DNA from: Shimia sp040370365
Lineage (GTDB): Bacteria; Pseudomonadota; Alphaproteobacteria; Rhodobacterales; Rhodobacteraceae
DNA length: 64,000 nt
Assembly (NCBI RefSeq): GCF_040370365.1
Contig: NZ_BAABWQ010000004.1
Location: 62,001 to 126,000 of the forward strand
Direction of reading: 5' to 3'
Below are positions 8,834-16,359 of this stretch, one piece after another. The notes beneath the pieces were generated by a model. The model ran no database searches and was not told the DNA's origin. It saw nothing but the letters and a program-made list of their open reading frames with translations. Within the stretch, counting starts at the first letter, position 1. The number at the start of each line of letters is the position of its first letter. The position numbers and the translations under genes are program-made.

Positions 8834-8849
8834 TATGTTAAAGAACATA
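8834..8849. promoter_or_regulatory. Candidate TetR operator, perfect inverted repeat
   Basis: TATGTT-AAAG-AACATA is an exact 6-4-6 inverted repeat. It lies in the 107-base divergent gap between the YCII-MAPEG unit and the TetR gene, about 40 bases upstream of the TetR start. The position suits autoregulation and control of the divergent pair. Binding is inferred, not shown. Confidence 0.45.
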
Positions 8850-8888
8850 TTAAAACAGCCACTATACTGTCGCTGGAAAGGAACCAAC

Positions 8889-9518
8889 ATGCCTTATAGC
8901 GCAAGCCACCGCGACGCGACGCGCGCGAAAATTGTCGAAGCAGCCCGAATTCTGTTCAACGAACATGGGTTTCAAAACGTCACCATCGATCAGGTGATGC
9001 ACCACGCTGGCCTGACGCGGGGTGGGTTTTACAATCACTTCCGCAACAAAGAGGCGCTCTTTGGAGAGGCCGTGTCCAGCTTCCTCATGGGGCGCGGCGC
9101 GCAATGGCGCGCCGAAGCGGGTATTGATCTGACAGATCTCAAACCTGAAATGGCCCAACAGATGGTAGATGCCTATCTTTCCTCAAAACATCTTGGCGAC
9201 GTTGCTGGACAGTGCCCGATGATTGCCTTGCCTTCAGATGTCGCGCGCGCAGACCCCGAAACACAAGACGCCTTTCAACAATTGCTCACCGCGATGGTCT
9301 GGCTACTTGAGACCGGAATGCCGGACGACCAACCAGATCGGCGTGAAAAGGCCCTCGCTTCCGCCGCATTATGCGTTGGCGGCATGGTTTTGGCGCGCAC
9401 CCTGCCCAACTCCGAGCTCGCCGAAGACGTCAGATCCGCCGCCCATCAAGCGGCAACACAGGCCATTTCGCCCCCCGTAAAGGAAGCGCCAAGTACAAAG
9501 CGCCGAGACATGGTCTAG
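8889..9518 (+). CDS. TetR-family transcriptional regulator
   Basis: A 209-residue DNA-binding repressor. The N-terminal TetR helix-turn-helix is clear at about 12-58: ATRAKIVEAARILFNEHGF, then VTIDQVMHHAGLTRGGFYNHFRNKEALF. The C-terminal half is a helical ligand-binding region with a ...CPMIALPSDVAR segment seen in some AcrR-like subfamilies. The start at 8889 follows AAAGGA; an upstream start at 8835 would consume the candidate operator. It is flanked by a divergent YCII-MAPEG unit and a downstream SDR gene, and inverted repeats lie before both, so both are likely targets. Ligand unknown. Confidence 0.93.
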   Translation: MPYSASHRDATRAKIVEAARILFNEHGFQNVTIDQVMHHAGLTRGGFYNHFRNKEALFGEAVSSFLMGRGAQWRAEAGIDLTDLKPEMAQQMVDAYLSSKHLGDVAGQCPMIALPSDVARADPETQDAFQQLLTAMVWLLETGMPDDQPDRREKALASAALCVGGMVLARTLPNSELAEDVRSAAHQAATQAISPPVKEAPSTKRRDMV

Positions 9519-9559
9519 GCCCTGTTTACTCTAGACACTGGACCTTTCCTTCGGTTATT

Positions 9560-9573
9560 TGAACACACGTTCA
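9560..9573. promoter_or_regulatory. Candidate operator before the SDR gene
   Basis: TGAAC-ACAC-GTTCA is a 5-4-5 inverted repeat just upstream of the ribosome binding site (CTGGAGGAG) of the SDR gene and 42 bases after the TetR stop codon. Its half-site differs from that of the 8834-8849 repeat, so both may not bind the same protein. Confidence 0.35.
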
Positions 9574-9598
9574 TTTATCGTCTGGAGGAGACCACAAC

Positions 9599-10354
9599 AT
9601 GAAACTTGATCAAACCTGCGCCGTGATCACTGGCGGTGCCTCCGGTTTGGGCGAAGCCACTGCACGGCATTTTGCCGAAAACGGCGCGAAGGTGGCCCTG
9701 TTTGACCTCAACGAAGACCGCGGCAATGAGATCGCATCAGAGCTTGGCGGCACGTTCCACCATACCGATGTCACCGACGAAAACAGCGTGGCCGCCGCAA
9801 TTGCAGCGGCCAAAGAGGCCATGGGCAAGATCACAGCTGCTGTTAACTGCGCTGGCATCGCCCCTGCCGCCACCACCATTGGCAAAAACGGCCCCCACCC
9901 GCTGCACACGTTTCAGAAAACCATCGACATCAATCTCGTGGGATCCTTCAACGTGGCCCGCCTTGCCGCTGAAGTGATTGCACAAAACGATGCGGCACCT
10001 GACGGCGCACGCGGTGTGATCATCAACACCGCATCTATTGCCGCGATGGATGGGCAACGCGGTCAAGCCGCATATGCCGCTTCCAAAGGTGGCATTGTCG
10101 GGCTGTCGCTGCCAATGGCACGCGATCTCGCCCGCTCCGGCATCCGCGTCATGGCCATTGCGCCGGGCATCTTCCTCACGCCCATGCTGCAAGGTCTGCC
10201 GCAAGAGGTGCAGGAGCAACTGGCTTCTGATGTCACCTGCCCCAAACGCCTCGGCGATCCGTCAGAATATGCGCGTCTGGCCGGGTTTATTGTGGAAAAC
10301 GGCTACCTCAACGGCGAAGTCATCCGCATCGATGGTGCCCTGCGTATGCAATAA
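9599..10354 (+). CDS. SDR-family dehydrogenase (3-hydroxyacyl-CoA dehydrogenase-like)
   Basis: A 251-residue classical short-chain dehydrogenase. The cofactor motif TGGASGLG is at 11-18, with an aspartate at the end of beta-2 (VALFDL) that favours NAD(H). NCAG is at 83-86, and the catalytic triad is S146, Y159 and K163 (YAASK). The segment after Y-K and the C-terminal NGYLNGEVIRIDGALRM resemble type II 3-hydroxyacyl-CoA dehydrogenases (HSD17B10-like), so a role in acyl-CoA or short branched-chain oxidation is plausible. The ribosome binding site is strong. It lies downstream of the TetR gene behind a candidate operator. Confidence 0.88.
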   Translation: MKLDQTCAVITGGASGLGEATARHFAENGAKVALFDLNEDRGNEIASELGGTFHHTDVTDENSVAAAIAAAKEAMGKITAAVNCAGIAPAATTIGKNGPHPLHTFQKTIDINLVGSFNVARLAAEVIAQNDAAPDGARGVIINTASIAAMDGQRGQAAYAASKGGIVGLSLPMARDLARSGIRVMAIAPGIFLTPMLQGLPQEVQEQLASDVTCPKRLGDPSEYARLAGFIVENGYLNGEVIRIDGALRMQ

Positions 10355-10439
10355 GCCGTCAGGGGGGAGGCCCAAAGCTTGCCCCCAACCTGTTCTTATG
10401 GCCGATCCATGCTAGCTTTCCCGCAAAGGAGACCGCAGC

Positions 10440-11057
10440 ATGCCCCGCCAAAATCGCGTTATGCCAACGGGCGACATCATTGCGCACCCCACACGTGGGG
10501 CCGTCATGGGCAATCGCGGCATTCTACATGATGACACCGCGCATCAACATGGCCAGCTGACCCACCGCCGTTGGCGTCATAAGGCCTGGGTGTGTTGCGT
10601 GCTCGCCTTCAAGGATCGCCGCCGCACACTGATGGCCCCAAACCGCTACACAGAACTCTTCTTCTTTGACGAGGCTGTGGCCTTTGCTGCGGGTCATCGC
10701 CCTTGTGCTGAATGCCGTCGCGCCGATCATAGATCGTTTTTGACCGCTGCAGAGCACCGCGGCGGCACCCCCTCATTTGACACAAAGCTTCACGCTGCCC
10801 GCGCCATCCCCCGCGCCTATCAACTGCGTCGCACGTTGCATGAGGCCCAGAACCTGCCAAATGCCAGCTTTGTCCTCTTGGACGCGGGTCCTGCGCTGTT
10901 GCTGGACGACATGGCGCTGCCCTTTACGCCTGATGGCTACGCCGCGCCTTGCAAACGCCCAGAAGGTCAAATCGCGGTGCTGACTCCCGCGCCCACTCTT
11001 ACCGCGCTGCGCAATGGGTTCCGCCCACAGCTGCGCCTGCCCCAAGACCTCTTTTAG
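10440..11057 (+). CDS. Uncharacterised protein with an Ada-like half metal site
   Basis: A 205-residue soluble protein I cannot name. The best landmark is FFDEAVAFAAGHRPCAECRRAD (about 76-97). It closely resembles the second half of the Ada N-terminal zinc domain, where an 'F...EA..AG(Y/F)RPC..C' segment supplies two of four zinc cysteines. The first cysteine pair of Ada is not evident, though CC occurs at about 52-53 (AWVCCVLAF). The rest is rich in arginine and histidine, with a C-terminal half lacking known motifs. It begins 85 bases after the SDR gene with an AAAGGAG site. It could be a metal-binding or nucleic-acid-binding protein. Confidence 0.75.
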   Translation: MPRQNRVMPTGDIIAHPTRGAVMGNRGILHDDTAHQHGQLTHRRWRHKAWVCCVLAFKDRRRTLMAPNRYTELFFFDEAVAFAAGHRPCAECRRADHRSFLTAAEHRGGTPSFDTKLHAARAIPRAYQLRRTLHEAQNLPNASFVLLDAGPALLLDDMALPFTPDGYAAPCKRPEGQIAVLTPAPTLTALRNGFRPQLRLPQDLF

Positions 11058-11158
11058 TCCAACCCGACGCAGACCGCGCCCCCCTTCAGAATCGCTGGTT
11101 CTCTTTGCGTGTGGCTGGCATACCTTTGGCGAACATCTCTGTGTGCAGGACTGCCTTT

Positions 11159-12034
11159 ATGACCACGATCATCTCCTCTCTCGCCGATATTTCTGAGCGT
11201 TACAAAGCGTTGTTTGTGGATCTTTGGGGCTGTGTGCACAACGGCGTCACCGCCTATCCGGAGGCGGTTGCGGCGCTGCAGGCCTATCGCGCCCGCGGTG
11301 GCATTGTGGTGCTGGTCACCAACTCCCCCAAACCGCGCGCCGGTGTGGCCGAACAGATGGGCGCGTTTGGGGTGCCCAAAGACGCTTATGACACCATCGC
11401 CACCTCCGGTGACAGCGCCCGCGCCGCGATGTTTCAGGGGGCTGTTGGCCAAAATGTCTACTTCATGGGCGAATGGGACCGCGACGAAGGCTTCTTCGAA
11501 CCGCTTGAAATCCTTGACAATCCCACCCCCATCACCCGCGTGCCGCTGGCAGAGGCGGATGGCATTGTCTGCTGCGGGCCGTTTGACACATTGGCCGACC
11601 CAGAGGTCAACCGTGCCGATTTCCTCTATGCCAAAACCCAGGGCATGAAGCTGCTCTGCGCCAATCCGGACATCATTGTGGACCGCGGCGAGATCCGCGA
11701 GTGGTGTGCCGGCGCCCTGGCCAAACTCTACACCGATATGGGCGGAGAAAGCCTCTATTTTGGCAAGCCCTATCCGCCGATCTATGACCTCGCCCGCCGC
11801 CGGTTGAGCGCGTTGGGGGTGTCTCTTGAGGACAGCGATATTCTGGCGATTGGGGATGGCCCACAGACCGACATTCTCGGCGGCATGGGCGAAAGCATCG
11901 ATTCGCTGTTCATCACCGGCGGGTTGGCGGCGGCAGAAACCCAGACCACCCATCAGCCCAACCCGGACGCGCTGAGCGCCTATCTGGCGGCAGAAAACGT
12001 GACACCACAGTTTGCGATTGGCAAATTGCGCTGA
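11159..12034 (+). CDS. HAD-superfamily class IIA hydrolase (TIGR01459-like)
   Basis: A 291-residue HAD phosphatase of the NagD-like IIA group. Motif I reads FVDLWGCVHNG, in which the usual DxD is replaced by D-L-W-G; I recall this as characteristic of an alphaproteobacterial subfamily. Motif II is VLVTNSPKPR, the cap region follows, and motifs III/IV are YFGKPYPPIYD and ILAIGDGPQTDILGG. The substrate is unknown, probably a small phosphoester. I chose the start at 11159 (just before the TTIISSLADI sequence) because the upstream extension to 10949 overlaps the previous gene in another frame. Confidence 0.88.
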   Translation: MTTIISSLADISERYKALFVDLWGCVHNGVTAYPEAVAALQAYRARGGIVVLVTNSPKPRAGVAEQMGAFGVPKDAYDTIATSGDSARAAMFQGAVGQNVYFMGEWDRDEGFFEPLEILDNPTPITRVPLAEADGIVCCGPFDTLADPEVNRADFLYAKTQGMKLLCANPDIIVDRGEIREWCAGALAKLYTDMGGESLYFGKPYPPIYDLARRRLSALGVSLEDSDILAIGDGPQTDILGGMGESIDSLFITGGLAAAETQTTHQPNPDALSAYLAAENVTPQFAIGKLR

Positions 12035-12136
12035 CACAAACCGCTTGATTTTTCTGCGACTGCAAAGTAATTAAATTTCGAAACACGCACCCCGTGCGCC
12101 ATGAAGTTGCGTCACCACCCCAATCCGGAGGGTCCT

Positions 12137-12580
12137 ATGTTGGACAATCTGCCCCGCGGCACCATCTTTATCGAAGACCTGGAAATCGGCATGTCACGTT
12201 ATGTGCGCAAAACCGTGACCGATCAGGACATCGAGATGTTTGCCGCCGTGTCCACCGATCACAACCCGGTGCATCTGGATGAGGAGTACGCAGCGGACAC
12301 CATGTTTGGCGGCCGCATTGCCCATGGCATGCTGACCGCCGGTCTGATCTCTGCGGTCATCGGCGAGCAGCTGCCCGGTCATGGCACGATCTATATGGGC
12401 CAGTCGCTGAAGTTTCTGGCCCCCGTGCGCCCCAATGACACGGTGGTGGCCACGGTCACAGTGCGCGACATCGACATCGCCAAACGCCGCGTCCACATGG
12501 ACTGCGCCTGCACCGTGGAGGGCAAAAAAGTCCTCACAGGCGACGCAACCGTCATGGCCCCCTCACGCAAACTCGACTAG
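12137..12580 (+). CDS. MaoC-like (R)-specific enoyl-CoA hydratase
   Basis: A 147-residue single hot-dog-fold hydratase. The catalytic motif D-x-N-P-x-H reads DHNPVHLD (D41, H46), followed by GGRIAHGMLTAGLIS, which lines the acyl tunnel. Such proteins hydrate trans-2-enoyl-CoA to (R)-3-hydroxyacyl-CoA and link beta-oxidation to polyhydroxyalkanoate or lipid synthesis (PhaJ-like). The start at 12137 follows CCGGAGGGT. Another start at 12101 is in frame but has no good site. The gene stands alone, followed by a ~600-base stretch holding a decayed gene. Confidence 0.92.
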   Translation: MLDNLPRGTIFIEDLEIGMSRYVRKTVTDQDIEMFAAVSTDHNPVHLDEEYAADTMFGGRIAHGMLTAGLISAVIGEQLPGHGTIYMGQSLKFLAPVRPNDTVVATVTVRDIDIAKRRVHMDCACTVEGKKVLTGDATVMAPSRKLD

Positions 12581-12644
12581 TTACAGCAATACAACGTTGT
12601 TTTTAAACCATGTCGGCTCAGGCTGCTGACACCGTCTGTTTTGA

Positions 12645-13169
12645 TCAGAACGTCGCGTTGTTGCGCACCATCGCACCCGAGACCTCACCGACCTGCCCCA
12701 GCACGCCAAAATCTTCCCATCCGCCATTCGCAAAAAACAAAAAGACGCTTGGCGCTTGGCCCAAAAAGCCTCCGAATGTGGGGAAAACAAAGTGTCTCTC
12801 CGCCACTGTCAGCTCTGTTTCAGCATACCGCAGCTCGATGCCCGCCTCAGCCATCATGTGCACTGCCCCCCAAGCCTTCCAGACCCGAGGCGATCTCTGA
12901 ATTGTGTTGCATGGAGATGTGCTCCACGGTCTCCTCTGGCGGCGTCCCCTGCAAGATATCTGTCACAACGCTGTCACGAGCGTCTTGTTCTCCCTAACCA
13001 GATAGAGGATCGTCCCTGCCCCGTCCGCCACTGTGCGATTTGCCGGATTGAGACCACTCGGCGGCTGAAGCGTGTCCAGTTCGCTCGGTGTTGACCAAAG
13101 CAGCAGCCAAACCCATGTACATGTCGCGCAATAAGCTGTTGTCTCCTCTCTTGCACCCTGCTCCATCAA
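12645..13169 (-). pseudogene. Decayed SnoaL-like (NTF2-fold) gene with frameshifts
   Basis: No intact gene fills 12581-13185, but the minus strand holds three consecutive fragments of one protein. Fragment 1 (12963-13169) ends in YLVRENKTLVTAL. Fragment 2 (12847-12966) reads VTDILQGTPPEETVEHIS and then MQHNSEIASGLEGLGG. Fragment 3 (12645-12863) holds GIELRYAETELTVAERHFVF, a glycine-rich LGQAPSVFLFF segment, then FGVLGQVGEVSGAMVRNNATF. In order, these match the SnoaL-like polyketide-cyclase pattern (N-K-x-L-V, x-Q-H-N-P-E-x-x-x-G-x-E-G-L, V-A-E-x-x-F-V-F, D-V-x-Q-E-x-P). One frameshift is near 12964-12970 and another near 12847-12863. Nothing suggests expression. Confidence 0.7.
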
Positions 13170-13185
13170 GGGCTAACCCTGCCGC

Positions 13186-14118
13186 ATGCAGATCATTCGC
13201 GACTATCAATTTGTGACTCCTCAGAATCGCGGCGCCAGCGTCGCGATCGGCAATTTTGACGGTGTGCATTTGGGACACCAATCGGTGATTGATCTCGCCC
13301 GCTCCGCCGCACCAGATGCGCCTTTGGGCATCATGACATTTGAGCCGCACCCGCGGGAATATTTCGCGCCGAATGCACCGGCCTTCCGCCTTTCTTCCGC
13401 TGAAACGCGCGCACATAGACTGGCAAAGCTGGGCGTGCAGAAACTCTATGAACTGCCGTTCAACGCAACACTTTCAAGCCTCACTCCCGAAGCCTTTACC
13501 CGTGATGTGATCGCCGACGGGCTTGGGCTCACACACGTGGTTGTAGGGGCTGATTTCTGCTTTGGAAAAGGCCGCACCGGCACCGCTGAAGACCTTGTGG
13601 CCTTTGGCCAGAAGATGGGGTTTGGCGTGACAATCGCACCTTTGGTGCAGGGCGGCGACGGTCAGGTCTCGTCAACCTCCATTCGCGCAGCCCTGACCGA
13701 TGGCCGACCACGCGATGCAGCCAATATGTTGGGCCACTGGCATCGGATCGACGGGCCTGTGATTGGCGGGGAACAACGCGGTCGGGACCTTGGATTCCCA
13801 ACAGCCAACATGTCTATCGACGATTTGCACCAGCCCAAATACGGCGTTTATGCCGTTCTGGTGGATGTGCTGGATGGTCCACATCAGGGCAGCTACTTCG
13901 GCGCAGCCTCAATAGGCACCCGTCCGATGTTTGGCGAGAACAAGGCCAACATCGAAACCTATCTGTTTGATTTCTCAGGTGATCTTTATGGCCACACATT
14001 GTCAGTTGGCCTCGTTGACTATCTGCGTTCTGAACAAAAATTTGAAAGCCTCGACGCACTTGTGAGCCAAATGGGCCGCGATTGTGATCAGGCCCGCGAA
14101 ATCTTGAGCACCCTATGA
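13186..14118 (+). CDS. ribF: Bifunctional riboflavin kinase / FAD synthetase
   Basis: A 310-residue enzyme that phosphorylates riboflavin to FMN and adenylates FMN to FAD. The N-terminal nucleotidyltransferase domain shows AIGNFDGVHLGH (20-31) and MTFEPHPREYF. The VGADFCFGKGRTG segment and SSTSIRAAL lead into the C-terminal flavokinase domain, with RGRDLGFPTAN (198-208) and the GVYAV strand. The length is normal. Its TGA overlaps the ATG of the next gene by four bases. Confidence 0.96.
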   Translation: MQIIRDYQFVTPQNRGASVAIGNFDGVHLGHQSVIDLARSAAPDAPLGIMTFEPHPREYFAPNAPAFRLSSAETRAHRLAKLGVQKLYELPFNATLSSLTPEAFTRDVIADGLGLTHVVVGADFCFGKGRTGTAEDLVAFGQKMGFGVTIAPLVQGGDGQVSSTSIRAALTDGRPRDAANMLGHWHRIDGPVIGGEQRGRDLGFPTANMSIDDLHQPKYGVYAVLVDVLDGPHQGSYFGAASIGTRPMFGENKANIETYLFDFSGDLYGHTLSVGLVDYLRSEQKFESLDALVSQMGRDCDQAREILSTL

Positions 14119-14612
14119 GCCGCCCCCCGTTTCTTAAGTCCGCCTCAGACCCCATAGAGCGCCATGGCCTCGCCAAACGGTTTTGGGAAAAAAAGCCACT
14201 GACCTCGCTGAATGACCGCGAATGGGAAGCGCTCTGTGACGGCTGCGGCAAATGCTGCCTGAACAAGCTCGAAGACGAAGACACCGGCGAAGTTGCCCTG
14301 ACCTGCGTGGCCTGCCGCCTGCTGGATGACGAAACCTGCCGCTGCACCCAATATGACATCCGCCACCAATTTGTGCCCGAATGCATTGTGATGACGCCCA
14401 AAAACATCAACGAGCACGCGTATTGGCTGCCCCAAACCTGCGCCTACCGTTTGTTGTGGGAAGGCAAACCGCTTTTTGAGTGGCACCCGCTGATCTCTGG
14501 CACGCCCGACAGCGTGCACGCCGCCGATGTTTCGGTGCAGCACAAAACCGTATCGGAATTTGAAACCCCGCTGGAGCAGTGGGAAGATCACATCATCGAG
14601 GAACCGATCTAA
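14115..14612 (+). CDS. YcgN/UPF0260-family cysteine cluster protein
   Basis: A 165-residue protein of the UPF0260 (YcgN) family. The cysteine-rich core reads ALCDGCGKCCLNKL (about 40-53), then LTCVACRLLD, CRCTQY and VPECIVMTP, and later LPQTCAYRLL, which suggests metal or Fe-S binding. The WHPLISGTPDSVH segment is a family hallmark. The function is unknown. It is tightly packed in an operon: its start overlaps the ribF stop (ATGA) and its stop shares a base with the next start (TAATG). Confidence 0.92.
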   Translation: MSRPPFLKSASDPIERHGLAKRFWEKKPLTSLNDREWEALCDGCGKCCLNKLEDEDTGEVALTCVACRLLDDETCRCTQYDIRHQFVPECIVMTPKNINEHAYWLPQTCAYRLLWEGKPLFEWHPLISGTPDSVHAADVSVQHKTVSEFETPLEQWEDHIIEEPI

Positions 14613-15664
14613 TGCACTTTGCCTCAGACAACTCCGGCCCAGCTCTGCCACAGGTGCTTTCAGCGCTTACCAAAGCCAACGAAGGTTATGCCATGGGCTA
14701 TGGCGCAGATGATGAAATGGCACAGGTGACAGCGAAAATCCGCGAGATTTTTGAGGCGCCAGAGGCGGCCGTGCATTTGGTGTCCACCGGCACCACGGCA
14801 AATTCACTAGCGCTCGCAACACTTTGTAATCCTTGGGAAACCATCTTTTGCTCTCACGTGGCCCACATCCACGAAGACGAGTGCAACGCACCTGAGTTTT
14901 ACACCGGCGGGGCCAAGCTGACCTTGGCGACAGACAAAGACGTCGACAAGATGACACCGGACAGCCTGCGCGCCGCCATCGCAGGGGAAGAGACCCGCGG
15001 CGTGCACGGCCCGCAGCGTGGTCCTGTCTCCATCACACAGGTCACCGAACGCGGCACCGTCTATACGCTCAAAGAGCTTACAGCCCTCTGTGACGTCGCC
15101 AAATCCTTTGACTGCCCGGTGCATCTGGACGGCGCGCGTTTCACCAATGCGATGGTCGCGCTGGGGTGTACGGCGGCGGAAATGACATGGAAAGCCGGTG
15201 TGGATGCGGTCAGTTTTGGGGGCACCAAAAACGGCTGTATGGGTGTGGAGGCGGTGATCTTCTTTGATCCCAAACACGCCTGGGAATTTGAGCTGCGCCG
15301 CAAACGTGGCGGGCATCTCTTCTCCAAACACCGCTACCTGTCCGCGCAAATGCTTGGCTATCTTGACGACAACACATGGGTCGAGGCCGCCACCCGCGCC
15401 AATGCCAATGCCGCGCATCTCGCCGGTGGTCTGCGCGCGATTGAGGGCGTGACCTTCGCCCATCCGCCACAGGCCAACATGTTGTTTGTGAACCTGCCCC
15501 GCGGCACCCACAAACGCCTGTTCGCTGCAGGCGCAACCTATCACCTTTGGGGCGGCGATCTGGAAGGTGAGGATGACAGCGAAATGCTCACCGCCCGCTT
15601 CGTCTGCGACTGGTCCCTCAGCAAAGAGTTGATCGACCAATTCCTCGACTTGGCGGCAGGCTAG
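14612..15664 (+). CDS. ltaE: Low-specificity L-threonine aldolase (beta-eliminating lyase family)
   Basis: A 350-residue PLP enzyme of fold type I. It cleaves L-threonine or L-allo-threonine to glycine and acetaldehyde. The N-terminal FASDNSGPALPQV is family-typical. STGTTANSLAL binds the phosphate, HLDGAR (171-176) contacts the PLP ring nitrogen through D173, and K206 in SFGGTKNG is the Schiff-base lysine. The start at 14612 overlaps the previous stop codon. With the glycine cleavage operon at 46.7-51.4 kb, it links threonine breakdown to one-carbon supply. Confidence 0.93.
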   Translation: MHFASDNSGPALPQVLSALTKANEGYAMGYGADDEMAQVTAKIREIFEAPEAAVHLVSTGTTANSLALATLCNPWETIFCSHVAHIHEDECNAPEFYTGGAKLTLATDKDVDKMTPDSLRAAIAGEETRGVHGPQRGPVSITQVTERGTVYTLKELTALCDVAKSFDCPVHLDGARFTNAMVALGCTAAEMTWKAGVDAVSFGGTKNGCMGVEAVIFFDPKHAWEFELRRKRGGHLFSKHRYLSAQMLGYLDDNTWVEAATRANANAAHLAGGLRAIEGVTFAHPPQANMLFVNLPRGTHKRLFAAGATYHLWGGDLEGEDDSEMLTARFVCDWSLSKELIDQFLDLAAG

Positions 15665-15666
15665 TC

Positions 15667-15885
15667 ATGCGAGACAGCCTGCGCGCCAAAGCCGTTGCCA
15701 TATGCAACGACAAAATCGCCAAGAAAGGTGAGACCGTCGGCCTGTCCTTCTATGCCTTCTTTGCCAACAAGAATGATGACCCGGAACTGCTGATGGAAGC
15801 GGCCACTTGGTGGATTCAAACACATGAGCTGGACCACTTTGAGAAAGCGGTTAAAATTCGAGACATGGTCCTGTCAGGCAAATAA
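15667..15885 (+). CDS. Small conserved protein, DUF6500-like
   Basis: A 72-residue soluble protein, two bases downstream of the aldolase stop and therefore probably in the same transcript. It has an N-terminal MRDSLRAKAVAICNDKIAKK helix, a central GLSFYAFFANKNDDPELLME segment and a helical C-terminus. I recall similar short proteins under DUF6500, but this is from memory. The protein-like composition and tight coupling argue that it is real. No function can be assigned. Confidence 0.75.
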   Translation: MRDSLRAKAVAICNDKIAKKGETVGLSFYAFFANKNDDPELLMEAATWWIQTHELDHFEKAVKIRDMVLSGK

Positions 15886-15894
15886 CCTCTTTAT

Positions 15895-15951
15895 TGCCAA
15901 TGCTATGCATTGGCATTGGCAGCGCCCGAACCGCCCCCACGGGGCGGGCGC
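15895..15951. terminator. Two adjacent strong hairpins ending the ribF-ltaE operon
   Basis: First, TGCCAATG (15895-15902) pairs with CATTGGCA (15908-15915). Immediately after, CCGCCCC pairs with GGGGCGG across the loop CAC (about 15931-15947), with outer GCGC arms. There is no long T-run, so this may end transcription weakly or protect the 3' end. Confidence 0.5.
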
Positions 15952-16026
15952 TTCGCTTCCTGCCCCTCGGTTCGTGCGCGGCGTTGTATTGAGTATGTAC
16001 GAAGGGTAAATTTCTCACGGTTCAGC

Positions 16027-16344
16027 TCAATCCGGCTGATACCAAACGTGAAACGTTGCTCCCAGTTCCTCTTGAAGAGTGAGTAAAATCGACTGCGCTT
16101 CCTGTGAAAACCTTACGAACTGATCTTGAGACCATGGACTAGCCGCCGCCGGATCACCCCAATTCAATGCTGTGTCGTGCAAATCAACGAGCGCATCTAG
16201 CTGTCTCAAAGTCGCGGCACTAAGTGGCAACTTTTCAGCTGAGATAGCGTAACCAAAAGAGTTTTTGGCGGCAGCATTGTCCGCCCATAGGCATGGTCCG
16301 CCCCGTTCAAAAAACAGACGAATTTGATATAGAGAATTTGTCAC
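16027..16344 (-). CDS. Hypothetical protein, 105 residues
   Basis: I do not recognise this protein. It starts MTNSLYQIRLFFERGGPCLW and then reads NAAAKNSFGYAIS, a helix-forming middle (LPLSAATLRQLDALVDLHDTAL) and a C-terminal helix ending in FHVWYQPD. It looks soluble and acidic. It follows the alpha/beta hydrolase gene on the same strand with a 15-base gap, so it may be the last gene of that unit. The good amphipathic pattern supports a real gene, but no domain is evident. Confidence 0.6.
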   Translation of the reverse strand: MTNSLYQIRLFFERGGPCLWADNAAAKNSFGYAISAEKLPLSAATLRQLDALVDLHDTALNWGDPAAASPWSQDQFVRFSQEAQSILLTLQEELGATFHVWYQPD

Positions 16345-16359
16345 AATCTCCGCCTGCTT

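Noticed and set aside
10355..10439. G-rich/C-rich arms after the SDR gene as a terminator
   Set aside because: The pairing of the GGGGG and CCCCC runs leaves an irregular loop and no T-run follows.
11054..12037. 327-residue open frame antisense to the HAD hydrolase gene
   Set aside because: Composition is that of a shadow of a high-GC gene; the plus strand has complete HAD motifs.
12994..13416. 140-residue minus-strand frame spanning the gap before ribF
   Set aside because: More than half overlaps ribF on the other strand and composition is random; the decayed SnoaL-like fragments explain the gap better.
14807..15640. 277-residue frame antisense to the threonine aldolase gene
   Set aside because: No domain; the opposite strand carries intact PLP-enzyme motifs.
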